From an uncultured Bacillota bacterium (lineage in GTDB: Bacteria > Bacillota > Clostridia > Lachnospirales > Lachnospiraceae), in assembly GCA_958352855.1 (NCBI GenBank), contig CATWQE010000121.1:1-5542 (forward strand): DNA of 5,542 nucleotides, given 5' to 3'. Positions 1 through 5,530 of this stretch are shown here, piece after piece. The notes beneath the pieces were generated by a model, which saw nothing but the letters and a program-made list of their open reading frames with translations, searched no databases and was not told the origin of the DNA. The translations under genes were made by a program, and so were the position numbers. Position 1 is the stretch's first letter. Each line of letters begins with the position of its first letter.

Positions 1-394
1 GATGTTCATGCTGTCCATGAATATCCAGCAGCAGTTCTGCAATTTTGCGGATGCTGGAGGCTGTACAGGTTTCCCCGTTTACCTTGCTGATGCTTCTGGT
101 TTCTGTAATTCTTCTGGAAATAATCACCTGACCCTCTTCCGGGTACACGCCCATTTCCTTTAACTTCTCTTCTGTATCAGGCCGCACCTGAAATACCAGC
201 TCTACCAGGGCATTTCCGGCTCCTTCCCGTATGATTCCTCTGGACATTTTCTGACCCAGCGCCAGATTTACAGAACCTATGAGAATGGACTTTCCGGCTC
301 CTGTTTCTCCGGTGAGAATATTCAGTCCTTCCTGAAAATCCACCTCTGCCTCTTCAATCAATGCCAGATTCTTAACATGTAAATGTACTAACAT
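1..394 (-). CDS. recN: DNA repair protein RecN, N-terminal part (cut by window edge)
   Basis: RecN is a cytoplasmic SMC-like ATPase that acts early in double-strand break repair and recombination. My translation from the ATG at 394 gives 131 codons that run off the left edge in an open frame; the family is usually about 550-570 residues, so roughly the first quarter is present. Visible features are the N-terminal beta strand (MLVHLHVKNLALIEE), a perfect Walker A motif GETGAGKS at residues 29-36, and the RecN signature DIHGQHEH at 124-131, just before the cut. The coiled coil and Walker B/signature region lie outside the window. A ribosome-binding site AGGGGAG (404-410) sits 9 bases upstream. 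The gene follows argR after 23 bases with no terminator, the argR-recN order typical of Firmicutes. The truncation is only the window boundary. The family call is very secure. Confidence 0.96.
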   Translation of the reverse strand, partial: MLVHLHVKNLALIEEAEVDFQEGLNILTGETGAGKSILIGSVNLALGQKMSRGIIREGAGNALVELVFQVRPDTEEKLKEMGVYPEEGQVIISRRITETRSISKVNGETCTASSIRKIAELLLDIHGQHEH

Positions 395-417
395 TTCGGA
401 GCACTCCCCTTTTTCTT

Positions 418-870
418 TTATGCATGAATGATTTTTCTGATTTTATTCATCAATACCATAGTATCTTCCGTACTTTTGCTGAAGCAGGCAATGGTATCGT
501 CTCCTGCCAGACTTCCTACGATTTCCTGAAGATTCATGTGGTCAAGCGCCGCTGCCGCCGCATTTGCCATACCGGAAGAGGTTTTAATTACTAAAATATT
601 CTGAGCTACGTCCATGGAGAGAAAGGCTTCTCTTAACACCCTGATATATTTTTCGCTGTCCGGAGCTTCTTTTGAGTTCATAATCGTATATTTTGAACCT
701 CCGTCTTGTCTGGCAACCTTTGTAAGCTTCAGTTCTCTTATATCTCTGGAAACTGTAGCCTGGGTCACCTGAAATCCGGCAGCATTCAGACGCGCTGCCA
801 GTTCTTCCTGTGTTTCAATATCATATTGCTGAATCAATTCAATGATTTTTGAATGTCTGGCAATTTTCAT
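418..870 (-). CDS. argR: Arginine repressor ArgR/AhrC
   Basis: This is an arginine-responsive transcription factor that, by family knowledge, forms a hexamer with L-arginine and controls arginine biosynthesis and catabolism genes. Counting from the preferred start it has 150 residues, the normal length. Residues 1 to about 65 form the winged helix-turn-helix, with the signature QATVSRDIRELKLTKV at 37-52 and the DNA-contacting S41-R42. The C-terminal domain (about 75-150) carries the oligomerisation and arginine-binding motifs SSGMANAAAAALD (98-110) and AGDDT (122-126), including the D124-D125 pair. Two ATGs, at 876 and 870, are in frame. The AGGAGG at 877-882 touches the first directly but sits 6 bases from the second, so the start at 870 (MKIARHSK) is preferred; the longer form would add ME. 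It lies 13 bases after nadK and 23 before recN, so it is probably co-transcribed with them. Confidence 0.97.
   Translation of the reverse strand: MKIARHSKIIELIQQYDIETQEELAARLNAAGFQVTQATVSRDIRELKLTKVARQDGGSKYTIMNSKEAPDSEKYIRVLREAFLSMDVAQNILVIKTSSGMANAAAAALDHMNLQEIVGSLAGDDTIACFSKSTEDTMVLMNKIRKIIHA
830..854. repeat. Overlapping inverted repeats with ARG-box-like half-sites in the argR 5' coding region
   Basis: TGAATCAATTCA (830-841; arms TGAAT and ATTCA, 2-base spacer) overlaps ATTCAA-N6-TTGAAT (837-854), an 18-base perfect inverted repeat. TGAAT/ATTCA are the half-sites of ArgR operators, but the first pair is spaced 2 rather than the expected 4 bases and the second has the halves in the opposite order. 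It is therefore a weak candidate operator and may be chance in an A/T-rich coding stretch. Confidence 0.2.
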
Positions 871-876
871 TTCCAT

Positions 877-882
877 CCTCCT
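877..882 (-). promoter_or_regulatory. Ribosome-binding site that decides the argR start
   Basis: The message reads TAG-C-AGGAGG-ATGGAA-ATG here. The perfect AGGAGG has zero spacing to the ATG at 876 and a normal 6-base spacing to the ATG at 870. It lies one base after the nadK stop codon (884-886), so ribosomes finishing nadK end on top of it. This favours the 870 start and coupled nadK-argR translation. Confidence 0.8.
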
Positions 883-883
883 G

Positions 884-1744
884 CTAATTTTTCATTTTTT
901 TCCGAAGTACCTCTAAAAAACTAATGTTGCTGATTTTCACAATTTTTGTATCCTGAACGGAACGCCGGATTACCACCCTGTCTCCCAGTGTCATGGAAAT
1001 ATTGGTATCTCCGTCAAAGGAGGCAATGGCTTTTCCCTGGCCCATCTGTACGCCATGGGTAATCTCCACAGCAATTTCATCTCCTGCCGGAAAGATAATA
1101 CTTCTGGTATTTAAAGTATGAGGCGCTACCGGCGTCATAATCATAATATTTGTCTCCGGTGATACAATAGGGCCTCCTGCTGAAAGGCTGTAGCCTGTGG
1201 AGCCTGTAGCTGTGGAAATAATAATTCCATCTGCCTTGTAGGAATTTAAAAACTCACCATTTACATAATTATTAAAGCCGATTACTCTAAGAGGACCGTC
1301 CCTTCCAATGACAATATCGTTTAATGCCACGTCTTCTGCTATCATTTTGCCCTTATGATAAACCTTCCCCTGTAACATCATACGGTTTTCCAGCGCATAT
1401 TCATCCGCCATAAGATGATTCAGGGCAGGCTCAATGGATTCCCGGTCAATCTCTGCCAGATATCCCAGGGTTCCCAGGTTAATGCCAAGAAGGGGAATCT
1501 GGCGGCTTACCACATCCCTTGCAGCCTGTAAAAGGGTTCCGTCACCTCCCAGAACAATCACACATTCTACATCCTCTGGAATGTGATTGATATCCGTATA
1601 GTGGTGAAAAGGTTCTCTTCCTCTTGAGGTGGCAGGACGAATCACACAGGAACACCCATGGGCCTCCAGATATCTGGCGGTCATACCCGCTACCTGCATT
1701 CCTTCATCTTTTTCACTGTTTGCAATAATATAAAACTTCTTCAT
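884..1744 (-). CDS. nadK: NAD kinase (ATP-NAD kinase, NadK)
   Basis: NAD kinase phosphorylates NAD at the 2'-hydroxyl of its adenosine ribose and is the source of NADP in the cytoplasm. The 286-residue protein is of normal bacterial length. The catalytic GGDGT motif lies at residues 66-70 (D68 the expected catalytic aspartate), followed by GINLGTLGYL at 87-96. The NE/D-type motif appears as LND at 141-143, the glycine-rich STATGSTGYSLSAGGP at 177-192, and FDGD at 243-246. No signal peptide or membrane segment is visible. The start is the ATG two bases after the tlyA stop. Only a weak GGAT serves as a possible ribosome-binding site, and the next in-frame Met is residue 16, so translation probably depends on ribosomes finishing tlyA. 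Placement next to argR and recN matches the Firmicutes order. The C-terminus is lysine-rich and contains an A7 tract (895-901). Confidence 0.97.
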   Translation of the reverse strand: MKKFYIIANSEKDEGMQVAGMTARYLEAHGCSCVIRPATSRGREPFHHYTDINHIPEDVECVIVLGGDGTLLQAARDVVSRQIPLLGINLGTLGYLAEIDRESIEPALNHLMADEYALENRMMLQGKVYHKGKMIAEDVALNDIVIGRDGPLRVIGFNNYVNGEFLNSYKADGIIISTATGSTGYSLSAGGPIVSPETNIMIMTPVAPHTLNTRSIIFPAGDEIAVEITHGVQMGQGKAIASFDGDTNISMTLGDRVVIRRSVQDTKIVKISNISFLEVLRKKMKN

Positions 1745-1746
1745 AG

Positions 1747-2553
1747 TTATTTATCCAGCTCTTCATGAGCTTTTGCAACAATCTCCTTCACATCCAGAAC
1801 TGCGTCTTCTGGAAGCCCGTCTACTTTTTTCTTCAAATGAAGCAAATATTCAATATTTCCTTCTGGTCCCTTAATCGGGGAAAATTCCAGATGCAGGGTG
1901 GCATACCCGATGCTTTGTCCGTAAGCGATTACTTTTTCAATCACCTCTTCATGAACTTTCGGGTCCCTGACCACTCCTTTTTTTCCCACCTTTTCTCTTC
2001 CTGCCTCAAACTGAGGTTTAATCAGGCATACCACTTCCCCGTCTTCTTTTAGAAGATTGTAAACCGGAAGCAGCACCTTGGTAAGAGAAATAAAAGAAAC
2101 ATCAATAGAGGAAAAATCTGCCTGCTCCTGCAAGTCTTCCGGAACCACATAGCGGATATTAGTTTTTTCCATGCAGACAACCCGCTCATCGTTTCGCAGC
2201 TTCCAGTCCAACTGTCCATGTCCCACATCAATGGCAAAAACCTTCACCGCGCCGTTTTGCAGCATACAGTCTGTAAATCCTCCTGTGGAAGAGCCTACAT
2301 CCATACAAACTTTATCCTTCAGGGTCACGCCAAAATGAGTCATGGCCTTCTCAAGCTTCAGCCCGCCTCGGCTGACATATTTCAGCGTATTTCCCCGGAC
2401 TTCGATTTTTACTGTATCCTGGAACATGGTTCCAGCCTTATCCTCTTTCTGGTTGTCCACATAAACATTTCCTGCCATAATCACAGCTTTGGCTTTTTCT
2501 CTGGATACTGCCAGCCCACGCTTCACCAGAAGAACATCCAGACGCTCCTTCAT
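1747..2553 (-). CDS. tlyA: TlyA family rRNA (cytidine-2'-O)-methyltransferase, S4 domain plus FtsJ-like domain
   Basis: A 268-residue protein related to mycobacterial TlyA and Bacillus YqxC. Residues 1 to about 62 form an S4 RNA-binding domain (MKERLDVLLVKRGLAVSREK, then VMAGNVYVD-like sequence). The rest is a Rossmann methyltransferase with the SAM-binding motif DVGSSTGGFTD at 85-95. The residues expected for the K-D-K-E catalytic tetrad of TlyA are all present: K66 in SRGGLK, D151 in SIDVSFIS, K179 in LIKPQFEAG and E235 in EGNIEYLL. In mycobacteria TlyA 2'-O-methylates cytidines of 16S and 23S rRNA, and its loss gives capreomycin resistance; the target here is inferred only. Databases often call this family hemolysin, but nothing in the sequence suggests secretion. 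Its ATG overlaps the dxs stop (ATGA), with a strong AAAGGAGG 7 bases upstream. The stop is 2 bases before nadK. Confidence 0.93.
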   Translation of the reverse strand: MKERLDVLLVKRGLAVSREKAKAVIMAGNVYVDNQKEDKAGTMFQDTVKIEVRGNTLKYVSRGGLKLEKAMTHFGVTLKDKVCMDVGSSTGGFTDCMLQNGAVKVFAIDVGHGQLDWKLRNDERVVCMEKTNIRYVVPEDLQEQADFSSIDVSFISLTKVLLPVYNLLKEDGEVVCLIKPQFEAGREKVGKKGVVRDPKVHEEVIEKVIAYGQSIGYATLHLEFSPIKGPEGNIEYLLHLKKKVDGLPEDAVLDVKEIVAKAHEELDK

Positions 2554-4409
2554 TTTTTTGCCTCCTTTATCTTCCTGTACACAGAAACTCCGTCAATTCC
2601 TGCCTTTTCCTTTAATTTCTCCGGATTTCCATGTTCAATAAAAGAATCCGGAAGCGCAATGGTAAGCACCCTTACTTCCGGATGCATTCTGCGCATGTAA
2701 TCCGCCACCTGGCTTCCAAAGCCTCCAGTTGCCACATTTTCTTCCATGGTCACAAAAAGCTTATGCTTTTGTGCCAACCGGGAAAGGAGTTTTTCATCCA
2801 GGGGCTTTACAAACCTGGCATTTACCAGTGTGGGTGTCTCGCCATCCTTCAAAAGCAGCTCGCGAACCTGTACTCCTGTTTTTACCATGCTTCCCACTGC
2901 CAGAAGGGCAATATCCTGCCCTTCAAAAAGGACTTCACTGCGCCCTTTACAGATGGGTTCCCGGTATTCCTCCAGACCATCATAGGCTTCCCCTCTTGGA
3001 TAGCGGATGGCAATGGGACCCTGATACTTCACTGCAAATTTCATCATATCGGAAAGCTCCCATTTGTTTTTAGGCGCCATAACCGTCATGTTGGGAATCA
3101 TAGATAAATAAGTCAAATCAAAACATCCCTGATGGGTTTCCCCGTCACTTCCAACCAGTCCGGCTCTGTCTACTGCAAAAATCACATGAAGGTTCTGCAG
3201 ACATACATCTTCAATAATCTGATCCACTGCTCTTTGCAAAAAGGAAGAATACACCGCTACCACCGGAATCATACCGCCAAGAGCCAGCCCTGCCGCAAAG
3301 GTCACAGCATGTTCTTCTGCAATTCCCACGTCAAAGAAACGCTCCGGGAACATATTCCGAAACCGCTTCAAACCAGTTCCGTCCGGCATGGCTGCTGTAA
3401 CTGCCACCACCTTTTCTTCCCTGTCTCCGAATTTACGCATAACTGTGGAAAAAATATCCGTATAATTTGCCTTTCCTGAACTGCTAAGAGGCAGTCCATG
3501 CTCTAAATCAAAGGCAGAGGTTCCATGGAATCTGGCCGGATGACGCATAGCCGGATCATAGCCTCTTCCTTTTTCTGTTTTTACATGAATCAGCACCGGA
3601 CCCTGAACCTTTTTGGCTTCCTGGAACACCTGTATCATACGGCTGCAGTCATGTCCGTTTACCGGTCCCAGATAAGTAAGCCCCATATCTTCAAAAAACA
3701 TCCCCGGAATCACTAGGCGCTTAATGCTGTCTTTGGTTTTATGAATCCTTTTCACTGCCGCAGGGCCAATACCCGGAATTTTATTTAGTCCGTTTTTCAC
3801 CCCTGTTTTCAGCCCATGATAGCTTTCCGCTGTTCTCATATTACTTAAATAACTGGAAATGCCTCCTACATTTTCAGAAATGGACATTTCATTATCATTT
3901 AAAATAATAATAAAATTTTTCTTCAGGGAAGAGGCATTGTTAAGGGCTTCATATGCCATTCCCCCTGTAAGAGCGCCGTCTCCAATAACAGAAATCACAT
4001 GATAATCCTGATTTTGCAGGTCTCTGGCACATACATAGCCCACTCCTGCTGAAATGGAAGTGGAGCTATGCCCTGTATCAAAAGCGTCACAGGGACTTTC
4101 ACTGCGTTTTGGAAATCCGCTCATACCGCCCAGCATCCGAAGCTGGTCAAATCCGTCTTTTCTCCCTGTCAGAATCTTATGTGTATAGGACTGATGACCA
4201 ACATCCCAGATAATCTTATCTTCCGGAAGCTGGAACACATAATGCAAAGCCATGGTAAGCTCCACTGCGCCTAAGTTGGATGCCAGATGTCCCCCTGTCT
4301 TACTTAAATGTTCTAACAGGAACTGGCGGATTTCCTCTGCCAGTTTTGGAAGCTGCTCCATGGAAATCTGTTTAATATCATTTGGTTGCTTTATCTTTTC
4401 TAAAAGCAT
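2550..4409 (-). CDS. dxs: 1-deoxy-D-xylulose-5-phosphate synthase
   Basis: Dxs condenses pyruvate and glyceraldehyde 3-phosphate to 1-deoxy-D-xylulose 5-phosphate with thiamine diphosphate, the first committed step of the MEP isoprenoid pathway and also a feed to thiamine and pyridoxal synthesis in many bacteria. The 619 residues match the family length. In order: HLASNLGAVEL (41-51), DVGHQSYTHKILTGR (69-83), the thiamine-diphosphate motif GDGALTGG (143-150) with NDNEMSIS at 171-178, GRGYDPA (281-287) followed by FHGTSAFD (294-301), the catalytic-glutamate segment GIAEEHAVTFAAG (362-374, E365), YSSFLQRAVDQ (387-397), DRAGLVGSDGETHQG (414-428), RYPRGEA (469-475) and the C-terminal transketolase domain with TMEENVATGGFG (554-565). 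All appear intact. The start at 4409 has AGAGGTG 8 bases upstream. It lies 13 bases after ispA, the next-used gene in isoprenoid chain building, and overlaps tlyA by 4 bases. Confidence 0.98.
   Translation of the reverse strand: MLLEKIKQPNDIKQISMEQLPKLAEEIRQFLLEHLSKTGGHLASNLGAVELTMALHYVFQLPEDKIIWDVGHQSYTHKILTGRKDGFDQLRMLGGMSGFPKRSESPCDAFDTGHSSTSISAGVGYVCARDLQNQDYHVISVIGDGALTGGMAYEALNNASSLKKNFIIILNDNEMSISENVGGISSYLSNMRTAESYHGLKTGVKNGLNKIPGIGPAAVKRIHKTKDSIKRLVIPGMFFEDMGLTYLGPVNGHDCSRMIQVFQEAKKVQGPVLIHVKTEKGRGYDPAMRHPARFHGTSAFDLEHGLPLSSSGKANYTDIFSTVMRKFGDREEKVVAVTAAMPDGTGLKRFRNMFPERFFDVGIAEEHAVTFAAGLALGGMIPVVAVYSSFLQRAVDQIIEDVCLQNLHVIFAVDRAGLVGSDGETHQGCFDLTYLSMIPNMTVMAPKNKWELSDMMKFAVKYQGPIAIRYPRGEAYDGLEEYREPICKGRSEVLFEGQDIALLAVGSMVKTGVQVRELLLKDGETPTLVNARFVKPLDEKLLSRLAQKHKLFVTMEENVATGGFGSQVADYMRRMHPEVRVLTIALPDSFIEHGNPEKLKEKAGIDGVSVYRKIKEAKK
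2553..2559 (-). other. A7 tract forming an in-frame A AAA AAA heptamer at the dxs/tlyA junction
   Basis: The dxs message ends GCA AAA AAA TGA, so seven adenines are divided as A AAA AAA in the dxs frame, which is the canonical arrangement for -1 ribosomal slippage. The last adenine is also the first base of the tlyA ATG. A -1 shift would bypass the TGA and continue as ATG AAG GAG in the tlyA frame. The tract is seen directly; its activity is speculative, and a purine-rich spacer after a ribosome-binding site would look the same. Confidence 0.35.
2561..2568 (-). promoter_or_regulatory. Strong ribosome-binding site for tlyA inside the dxs 3' end
   Basis: AAAGGAGG, encoding part of the dxs C-terminal Lys-Glu-Ala, lies 7 bases before the tlyA ATG. 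It is the best match to the anti-Shine-Dalgarno sequence among the junctions in the window. It supports the overlapping tlyA start and suggests independent as well as coupled initiation of tlyA. Confidence 0.85.
2751..2773 (-). repeat. Inverted repeat / possible RNA hairpin inside dxs
   Basis: On the plus strand CACAAAAAGC (2751-2760) and GCTTTTGTG (2765-2773) are complementary with a single extra A and a TTAT loop, giving about 9 base pairs. In the message it would fold within codons for QKHKLFVT (about residues 547-554 of Dxs). It is A/U-rich with no following U-run after the stem, so it is not a convincing terminator. It may simply reflect coding constraints. Confidence 0.35.
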
Positions 4410-4417
4410 TGCTCCTG

Positions 4418-4424
4418 CACCTCT
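4418..4424 (-). promoter_or_regulatory. Ribosome-binding site for dxs overlapping the ispA stop
   Basis: The message reads TAGAGGTGCAGGAGCAATG from the ispA stop (4423-4425). AGAGGTG has an 8-base spacing to the dxs ATG, while the second candidate CAGGAG (4412-4417) is only 2 bases away, too close to be the main site. The overlap with the ispA stop suggests coupled translation of ispA and dxs. Confidence 0.65.
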
Positions 4425-5331
4425 ATTTTCTGCGGGTACACAGAAAAAGAAATAAGTCCTTTAAAAATTCTTTTTCTCCCGGAAGCTGTAAAAGAATACC
4501 AACTGCCTCATGGGTCAGCTTCTTTACTTCTTCTCCCGCTTGTGCCACTCCTTCCAGAGTCACATATGTGGTCTTATGATTTTTTTCGTCACTTCCCACC
4601 GGCTTGCCCAGCTCCTCCTGGCTGCTTATAACATCCAGAATATCATCCTGTATCTGGAATGCAATTCCAAGACAGCTTCCCATTTGCTGGATACTGGACA
4701 AATCCTTTGCTCCTGCAAGCACAGCTCCAATCATAAGAGACGCCTCAATTAACGCGGACGTCTTATTTTCGTAAATAAAATCCAATGTTTCTCTGGAAAG
4801 TGGTTTTCCATCATTTTCTACATCTACACCTTGTCCCCCAAGCATTCCGCAGAGTCCTGTTTTCTCTCCCAGAATTTTAAGAGCTTTTGCAACACGCAAA
4901 ACCTCCTCCTCATTTTGGGCCAGTTCAAATGCCTGAAAGGCTGTTTCATAGGCGTAATTTAACAGAGCATCTCCTGCCAGAATGGCCGCCGATTCCCCAA
5001 ACACCACATGGGTGGTCTTTTTTCCTCTCCGGTACTGGTCATTGTCAATAGCCGGAAGATCATCATGAATCAGAGAATGGGTGTGAATCATTTCAATCGC
5101 TGCCATAAAGGGCTTCACAATTTCAGAATTTCCTCCCAGCATTTCATACATGGCTGCCATAAAAACCGGACGCAGACGCTTGCCTCCGGCCCTCATACTG
5201 TAGTTTATGGCTTTGGCCAGATTGCCGGAAAATCCCTCTTCTTTTGGTAAATATCCCTCTACCACTGCCCAGGCGCTCTGTGTTCTTTGTTCTAATTCTT
5301 CTTTAAAATTCACTAAGTCCACCATCTTCAT
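4423..5331 (-). CDS. ispA: Short-chain polyprenyl diphosphate synthase (farnesyl/geranylgeranyl diphosphate synthase type)
   Basis: This enzyme successively condenses isopentenyl diphosphate onto allylic diphosphates in the cytoplasm, giving C15 (possibly C20) prenyl diphosphates for downstream isoprenoids. The 302 residues show the family pattern: GGKRLRP (49-55), the first aspartate-rich motif DDLPAID (90-96) with the two-residue insertion of bacterial short-chain enzymes, RRGKKTTH (101-108), GGQGVD (165-170), KTSALIE (190-196), the second aspartate-rich motif QDDILD (228-233) and GKPVGSDEKNHKTTYV (242-257). Magnesium-binding aspartates are all present. The residue five before the first motif is His85, where farnesyl synthases usually have Tyr, so product length is uncertain. 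The start is uncertain too: ATG at 5331 overlaps xseB by 29 bases with no good ribosome-binding site; ATG at 5325 and GTG at 5313 (VNFKEELEQRT, preceded by GGTGG) are alternatives. It sits between xseB and dxs. Confidence 0.95.
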   Translation of the reverse strand: MKMVDLVNFKEELEQRTQSAWAVVEGYLPKEEGFSGNLAKAINYSMRAGGKRLRPVFMAAMYEMLGGNSEIVKPFMAAIEMIHTHSLIHDDLPAIDNDQYRRGKKTTHVVFGESAAILAGDALLNYAYETAFQAFELAQNEEEVLRVAKALKILGEKTGLCGMLGGQGVDVENDGKPLSRETLDFIYENKTSALIEASLMIGAVLAGAKDLSSIQQMGSCLGIAFQIQDDILDVISSQEELGKPVGSDEKNHKTTYVTLEGVAQAGEEVKKLTHEAVGILLQLPGEKEFLKDLFLFLCTRRK

Positions 5332-5527
5332 TTATCTTTAACATTTTTTTCTCAACCGTATCAATTTTGCCGCTGCACTGGCGGAGCAGTTCCATACCTT
5401 TCTGGTACATGACAAAGGAATCCTCCAGGGAAATCTCCCTGCTCTCCAGTCTCTGCACAATCAAATCCAGCTCCTTTATGGATTCTTCTATGGTGAAATC
5501 CTCTGCCAGATTCTTATCTTCTGTCAT
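5303..5527 (-). CDS. xseB: Exodeoxyribonuclease VII small subunit
   Basis: XseB is the small subunit of exonuclease VII, which degrades single-stranded DNA to acid-soluble oligonucleotides in complex with several small subunits per XseA. The 74 residues match the usual 60-80. The sequence is mostly helical and shows the family pattern: FTIEESIKELDLIVQRLES (11-29), then EISLEDSFVMYQKGMELLRQC (31-51), where the LEDSF..Y..G..L core is diagnostic, and a charged tail with KIDTVEKKMLKI. The start at 5527 has AAAGGGG (5536-5542) 8 bases upstream. The 3' end overlaps the annotated ispA start by 29 bases, so the two are probably translated together. xseA is expected immediately upstream, outside the window. 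Confidence 0.96.
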   Translation of the reverse strand: MTEDKNLAEDFTIEESIKELDLIVQRLESREISLEDSFVMYQKGMELLRQCSGKIDTVEKKMLKINEDGGLSEF

Positions 5528-5530
5528 GAG

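Noticed and set aside
395..417. Possible terminator between argR and recN
   Set aside because: Only 23 bases with an A-rich stretch and the recN ribosome-binding site; no stem-loop followed by a T-run.
895..901. A7 tracts followed by TG near the nadK 3' end and likewise in xseB (5344-5350)
   Set aside because: Both encode Lys-Lys-Met in lysine-rich tails, are not in the frame required for canonical -1 slippage, and another A7 tract lies mid-ispA (4580-4586), so they are not specific to gene junctions.
1978..1984. Second in-frame A AAA AAA heptamer, within tlyA
   Set aside because: A -1 shift here would reach a TGA after about ten codons and truncate the protein before the catalytic Glu. It encodes Lys-Lys in a VGKKGVVRDP loop and is better explained by lysine codons; it mainly serves as a caution for the dxs-junction heptamer.
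2049..2237. 62-codon minus-strand frame inside tlyA
   Set aside because: It is an alternative frame of tlyA, whose reading frame carries the conserved methyltransferase motifs; the encoded peptide looks unrelated to any family.
2218..3107. Long plus-strand open frames (up to about 160 codons) opposite tlyA and dxs
   Set aside because: They lie entirely antisense to strongly conserved genes, have no recognisable domains or ribosome-binding sites, and have the Cys/His/Ser-rich composition typical of antisense shadows.
3900..3920. A/T-rich AAAATAATAATAAAATTTTT stretch resembling a promoter or repeat
   Set aside because: It encodes the conserved Dxs strand NFIIILND with AT-rich Asn, Phe and Ile codons; no promoter-like spacing on either strand.
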